Below, in pieces: positions 6,842 through 7,979 of a stretch of 7,979 nucleotides of DNA (the stretch's first letter is position 1; every line of letters starts with the position of its first letter). Source of the DNA: Betaproteobacteria bacterium. GTDB taxonomy: Bacteria; Pseudomonadota; Gammaproteobacteria; Burkholderiales; Burkholderiaceae_C. The translations under genes and the position numbers were made by a program. The notes below the pieces were generated by a model. That model was given only the letters and a program-made list of their open reading frames with translations. It did not search any database and had not been told where the DNA came from. The DNA lies in assembly GCA_005884255.1 (NCBI GenBank), contig VBDL01000177.1, forward strand, positions 1-7,979, in the 5' to 3' direction.

Positions 6842-7698
6842 ATGGCAATTACCGCAAGCATGGTGGCCGAGCTGCGTGCCAAGACCGATGCCCCGATGAT
6901 GGAGTGCAAGAAGGCACTGACCGAGGCCGACGGCGACCTGAACCGCGCTGAAGAGATCCTGCGCGTCAAGCTCGGCAACAAGGCCGGCAAGGCCGCGTCG
7001 CGCGTCACCGCCGAAGGCGTGGTCACTGCGGCGGTCAACGGCAGCACCGGCGCGCTGGTGGAGATCAACTGCGAGACCGACTTCGTGTCGAAGAACGACT
7101 CGTTCCTCGCCTTCGCGAAGTCGGCCGCCGAACTGGTCGGCCAGCACAACCCGGCCGATGTAGCCGCGCTGTCGGCGCTCCCGCTGTCGCAAGACGGCTT
7201 CGGCCCGACGGTGGAAGACGTGCGCAAGGGGCTGATCGGCAAGATCGGCGAGAACCTGGCGATCCGCCGCTTCAAGCGGTATGCCGGCGGCGGCAAGCTG
7301 GCCAGCTATCTGCACGGCACGCGCATCGGCGTGATGGTCGAGTTCGACGGCGACGACGTGGCTGCGAAGGACGTGGCGATGCACGTCGCGGCGATGAAGC
7401 CGGTGGCGCTCGCAGCGAGCGACGTGTCGGCCGAACTGATCGAGAAGGAGCGCAAGATCGCCGCCGAGAAGGCCGCCGAGTCGGGCAAGCCGGCCGAGAT
7501 CGTCGCCAAGATGGTCGACGGTTCGGAGCAGAAGTACCTCAAGGAGGTGTCGCTGCTGAACCAGGCCTTCGTCAAGAACGACAAGCAGACCGTCGAGCAG
7601 ATGCTCAAGGCCGCGGGCACCACGGTCACATCGAGAAGAAGGTCGATGACTTCGCCGCCGAGGTAGCCGCCCAGGTGGCTGCCGCGAAAGGCCAGTAA
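6842..7698 (+). CDS. tsf: Elongation factor Ts, frame interrupted near the C-terminus by an apparent 31-base loss
   Basis: EF-Ts is the guanine-nucleotide exchange factor that recycles EF-Tu. The N-terminal UBA-like domain (about 2-41) carries LRAKTDAPMMECKKAL, and the EF-Tu-contacting TDFV motif is in INCETDFVSKND (75-86). LIGKIGENLAIRRF (131-144) and the core-domain repeat follow. The frame is good to Val262 in GTTV (7625-7627), then becomes TSRRRSMTSPPR and stops at TAG 7664-7666. From 7630 another frame reads IEKKVDDFAAEVAAQV and ends at TAA 7696-7698, exactly as expected for the end of EF-Ts. In E. coli and Burkholderia 11 residues ending in VGEG separate that Val from IEK; here 2 bases do, so 31 bases seem to be missing. 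The missing part is the last core strand and its loop. A GGAG at 6828-6831 precedes the ATG by 10 bases. Identity is certain; whether the break is real or a sequence error is not. Confidence 0.93.
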
Positions 7699-7708
7699 AT
7701 CCCGAACC

Positions 7709-7730
7709 AGGGGCGCCGCGGCGCCCCTTT
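7709..7730 (+). terminator. Perfect GC palindrome with short T-run between tsf and pyrH
   Basis: Bases 7710-7727 form a perfect 18-base palindrome, extended by an A-T pair to 7709-7728. It can fold into an 8-bp stem with a 4-base loop, followed by only three T's (7728-7730) and then AAA. The strong stem and poor T-run make it a weak terminator, a pause or attenuation site, or an RNA-processing or 3'-end stabilising hairpin. It starts 11 bases after the expected tsf stop and ends 28 bases before the pyrH ATG. Confidence 0.6.
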
Positions 7731-7758
7731 AAACTTCACTAATCAGGAGAACCACTGC

Positions 7759-7979
7759 ATGCCGGCGTACAAACGCATCCTGCTGAAGCTGTCGGGCGAG
7801 GCGCTGATGGGCGACGATGCCTACGGCATCAACCGCGCGACCATCGCACGCATGGTGCGCGAAGTGCAGGAGGTGACGGAGCTGGGCTGCGAGGTCGCGG
7901 TGGTGATCGGCGGCGGCAACATCTTCCGCGGCGTGGCCGGCGGCTCGGTCGGCATGGACCGCGCCACCGCCGACTACAT
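7759..7979 (+). CDS. pyrH: UMP kinase (5' part; continues past the window)
   Basis: UMP kinase phosphorylates UMP to UDP with ATP, an essential step of pyrimidine nucleotide synthesis. It belongs to the amino acid kinase family and works as a GTP-activated hexamer in the cytoplasm. The 73 complete codons read MPAYKRILLKLSGEALMG at the N-terminus, with the phosphate-binding KLSGEAL motif (10-16), then VVIGGGNIFRG (48-58) and GMDRATADY (65-73). These match the start of E. coli PyrH closely apart from its longer N-terminus. AGGAGA (7745-7750) lies 8 bases before the ATG. Its place directly after tsf is the conserved bacterial order rpsB-tsf-pyrH, usually followed by frr, which would lie to the right of this window. 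No clear promoter of its own is seen. Confidence 0.97.
   Translation, partial: MPAYKRILLKLSGEALMGDDAYGINRATIARMVREVQEVTELGCEVAVVIGGGNIFRGVAGGSVGMDRATADY

Noticed and set aside
5927..7384. A 485-codon minus-strand open frame opposite rpsB and tsf
   Set aside because: It runs antisense across two highly conserved genes and their terminator, with no recognisable motif; codon-position GC bias explains it.
7619..7698. Programmed ribosomal frameshifting in tsf
   Set aside because: A programmed shift would keep all residues; here about 11 conserved residues are absent, so a deletion or assembly fault fits better. No slippery sequence is evident at the junction.
7730..7735. TAAACT as a pyrH promoter -10
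   Set aside because: Only 4 of 6 matches, no extended -10 and no -35 in the GC-rich palindrome upstream.
1..7979. Mobile elements, CRISPR arrays, tRNA/rRNA genes, toxin-antitoxin or defence genes
   Set aside because: No terminal inverted repeats, transposase motifs, regularly spaced repeats, cloverleaf-like sequences or defence domains were found; all long stretches are accounted for by housekeeping genes.

Overview
The window is high-GC DNA, and its core proteins (S2, EF-Ts, UMP kinase, RNase R) look betaproteobacterial. The EF-Ts and S2 sequences most resemble those of Burkholderiales, probably the Comamonadaceae or the Rubrivivax/Leptothrix group. This placement is from remembered family sequences; no search was run.

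Layout. Bases 1-1762 (+) hold the 3' three-quarters of rnr (ribonuclease R), cut by the window edge. A tail-to-tail cluster of three minus-strand genes follows, transcribed from about 5862 down to 1767: a broken amidase gene, dadA (D-amino acid dehydrogenase) and nnr (bifunctional NAD(P)HX epimerase/dehydratase). They are separated by 3 and 24 bases, so they probably form one transcript. From about 5868 rightward (+) lies the conserved translation/nucleotide block rpsB (S2) - tsf (EF-Ts) - pyrH (UMP kinase, cut by the right edge). A likely extended -10 promoter and a structured leader of about 135 nt precede rpsB. A clear intrinsic terminator hairpin sits between rpsB and tsf, and a perfect 18-nt palindrome lies between tsf and pyrH.

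The most notable observation is that two genes about 2.2 kb apart each appear to have lost roughly 30 bases (not a multiple of three) at a conserved position. The amidase lacks about 11 residues just before its GGSTSGG motif. tsf lacks about 11 residues of its C-terminal strand and loop just before IEKK. In both, the sequence after the loss continues perfectly well in another frame. Because EF-Ts is normally essential, a shared assembly or sequencing artefact must be considered first; a genuine lesion would be remarkable.

I see no mobile element, CRISPR array, tRNA or rRNA, and no new defence or biosynthetic system. Apart from the two broken frames, the most interesting signals are regulatory: the rpsB leader, the rpsB promoter overlapping the start of the divergent amidase gene, and the hairpins inside the rpsB-tsf-pyrH block.
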